A program made the position numbers and the translations under genes. A stretch of 22,073 bases of DNA, from positions 1 to 22,073 of the IMG/VR virus record IMGVR_UViG_3300025942_000019. The stretch is one strand, 5' to 3'. This document shows, in pieces, positions 20,989 through 22,073 of the stretch (position 1 is its first letter; each line of letters opens with the position of its first letter). The stretch comes from a virus. The notes under the pieces were generated by a model. That model made no database searches and was not told where the DNA came from. It saw nothing but the letters and a program-made list of their open reading frames with translations.

Positions 20989-21342
20989 CTACTCCGCCGG
21001 CTCAGCCGCGGTGTCGTCCGCGTGCTCGTCGTCGTAGTCGTACAGCGCCTCGACCAGTTCCGGCTTCGTGAGGCCCGAGTACGCGATGCCGCGCTCCCGC
21101 GCGATCGGCCGCAACTGCTCGACCGTCATCGACTCGTAGTCGGTGTCCTCATCGTCGTCGTGCGCGTTCGTGATCGTCGCCGGCTGCGCAGCCATGTCGC
21201 TGGACGTGTCCTTCGCGAACGCCTCCGGATCGTCCGCGGGTCGCAGCACCTGGCCGACCGACGGGTCCACCGGCACGTCGCCGTGGTACAGGCCGGAGTC
21301 CGGGTCGTGCAGCGGGTTCCGGCTCGGGTCAACAAAGCTCAC
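20989..21342 (-). CDS. Small acidic structural-region protein with SAP/Rho-N-like domain
   Basis: A 117-aa protein. The N-terminal 60 residues are Pro/Asp-rich and apparently unstructured (MSFVDPSRNPLHDPDSGLYH). Residues 70-105 hold a SAP or Rho-N-type helical hairpin (MTVEQLRPIARERGIAYSGL, TKPELVEALYDY), followed by an acidic tail. GTG 21342 overlaps the adaptor stop as GTGA and follows GAGGAGG. It lies between head-tail adaptor and tail-terminator-like genes, where small Rho-N proteins are frequent in actinophages. Its role there is unknown; DNA or protein binding at the neck is possible. Confidence 0.72.
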   Translation of the reverse strand: MSFVDPSRNPLHDPDSGLYHGDVPVDPSVGQVLRPADDPEAFAKDTSSDMAAQPATITNAHDDDEDTDYESMTVEQLRPIARERGIAYSGLTKPELVEALYDYDDEHADDTAAEPAE

Positions 21343-22073
21343 GTGAGCCTCCTCGGGTAGCGCGGCGAGTCAGGACTCCACACCGCCGGGCGGCGCCGCA
21401 GTCCGCGCGGGTTGTAGGCCACCATGAACGCGTCCACGAGCGCCAGGCCACTGCCCTCGGGACTGTCCAGCATGTAGTTCACCAGCGTCGCGAGCCGGCC
21501 CTTCGTTACGCGGATGCCCTGACGCGTGACCTCCTGCACCGCTTCCGGCAGCGCACACCCCGCTCCGGGGATCGCTGCGAGCGCGAACTGGCACGCGAGC
21601 TGGCACGCAGCCATCTTCCCCGCGACCGGCGGATCTACACCGTGCGTGTACGTCACCGACCACGTGCCCTGAGCGGTGTCCGGCAGCGTCAGATCCTGGC
21701 ACGCCGGCCACAGCAGATCGTTCGTGCACACCAGCCGCCGGTACTGGTCGAGCCGGTACGTGCTCGACGCCTGCACCACGCCATTGATCTTCACGCTGGT
21801 GATGCCGGTCACGGGGTAGCCGTCCAGCACCACCTCCGACAGGATGCCGCACCCGCACTGCTGCCCGCCACAGTCCCACGACCCGCCGGTCCAGTTGATC
21901 GGCACGCCGAGCGCCATCGCGCCCTGGATCGCGAGGCCGCCCACGAACCCGCCGCCCCAGCAGCCGCACCCCGTCATGCACGGCCGCACCGTGGACGTGC
22001 AGCCCCCCGAGAACTGGCGACCCGACAGGTCGAACAGCACCTCCGAGGCCATCTGCGCCGCGAACGTGTAGTC
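21339..22073 (-). CDS. Head-to-tail adaptor (5' end beyond the window)
   Basis: At least 245 codons, open to the right edge. ATG 22052 is present, but the frame continues upstream (DYTFAAQ before MASEVLF) and the real start is probably outside. ASEVLFDLSGRQFSG is the hallmark of actinophage connector/adaptor proteins, followed by a Cys-rich part (GCGCWGGG, CGGQQCGCG) and VVLDGYPVTGITSVKINGVV with LDQYRRLVC, typical of the adaptor fold. The C-terminus contains RQGIRVTKGRLATLVNYML and an Arg-rich tail. It should bind the portal ring and start the neck. The many Cys may form disulfides or bind metal. Confidence 0.8.
   Translation of the reverse strand, partial: DYTFAAQMASEVLFDLSGRQFSGGCTSTVRPCMTGCGCWGGGFVGGLAIQGAMALGVPINWTGGSWDCGGQQCGCGILSEVVLDGYPVTGITSVKINGVVQASSTYRLDQYRRLVCTNDLLWPACQDLTLPDTAQGTWSVTYTHGVDPPVAGKMAACQLACQFALAAIPGAGCALPEAVQEVTRQGIRVTKGRLATLVNYMLDSPEGSGLALVDAFMVAYNPRGLRRRPAVWSPDSPRYPRRLT

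Overview
The window is a GC-rich piece of a tailed (siphovirus-type) phage genome, most likely an actinobacteriophage. Supporting signs are the high GC content, frequent GTG starts, genes chained by 1-4 base ATGA/GTGA/TGATG overlaps, a long tape measure gene, and protein styles typical of actinophages (SGRQF adaptor, DDCPRC zinc protein, PAEV-type holin). No integrase, CRISPR array, rRNA or tRNA was seen. The host genus cannot be read from the sequence.

Region 1 (1-4013, + strand) is a tight operon encoding a complete route from GTP to a 7-deazaguanine base and its insertion into DNA: QueD, QueE, FolE, QueC and a DpdA-type transglycosylase, followed by an overlapping ParB-like protein. FolE makes dihydroneopterin triphosphate, QueD makes 6-carboxytetrahydropterin, QueE makes CDG, QueC makes preQ0, and DpdA would exchange guanine in DNA for preQ0. 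No amidotransferase or reductase is visible, so dPreQ0 is the predicted end product. This is probably an anti-restriction system.

Region 2 (4014-5904) holds small accessory genes: an 81-aa unknown, a secreted Cys-containing protein, a small protein homologous to the C-terminal domain of the ParB-like protein, and a zinc protein. A 373-base non-coding stretch follows and ends in a strong bidirectional terminator, where the rightward and leftward operons converge.

Region 3 (22073-5905, - strand) is the late operon read from right to left: head-tail adaptor (cut by the window edge), SAP/Rho-N-like protein, putative tail terminator, HK97-gp10-like protein, the frameshifted tail-assembly chaperone pair, a 1052-aa tape measure, a Dit-like protein, further baseplate and tail proteins, a series of C1q/jelly-roll-like fibre proteins, and a lysis module (two membrane-anchored coiled-coil proteins, one with a collagen domain, then holin, a small acidic protein and amidase endolysin). 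No major tail protein is found in its usual place before the chaperones.

The most unusual signal is a repeated promoter-like cassette present four times (4012, 5638, 8580 minus strand, 20178). It has a conserved upstream block, GAGACA, a 17-base spacer, a -10-like GAACNT or GACTAT, then 5-6 bases to the start codon. Three copies drive small unrelated genes that all begin MGTT, apparently as leaderless mRNAs. The fourth drives a stretch with no convincing gene, ending in a terminator. Each unit carries its own hairpin terminator, so they look like phage morons sharing one promoter family.
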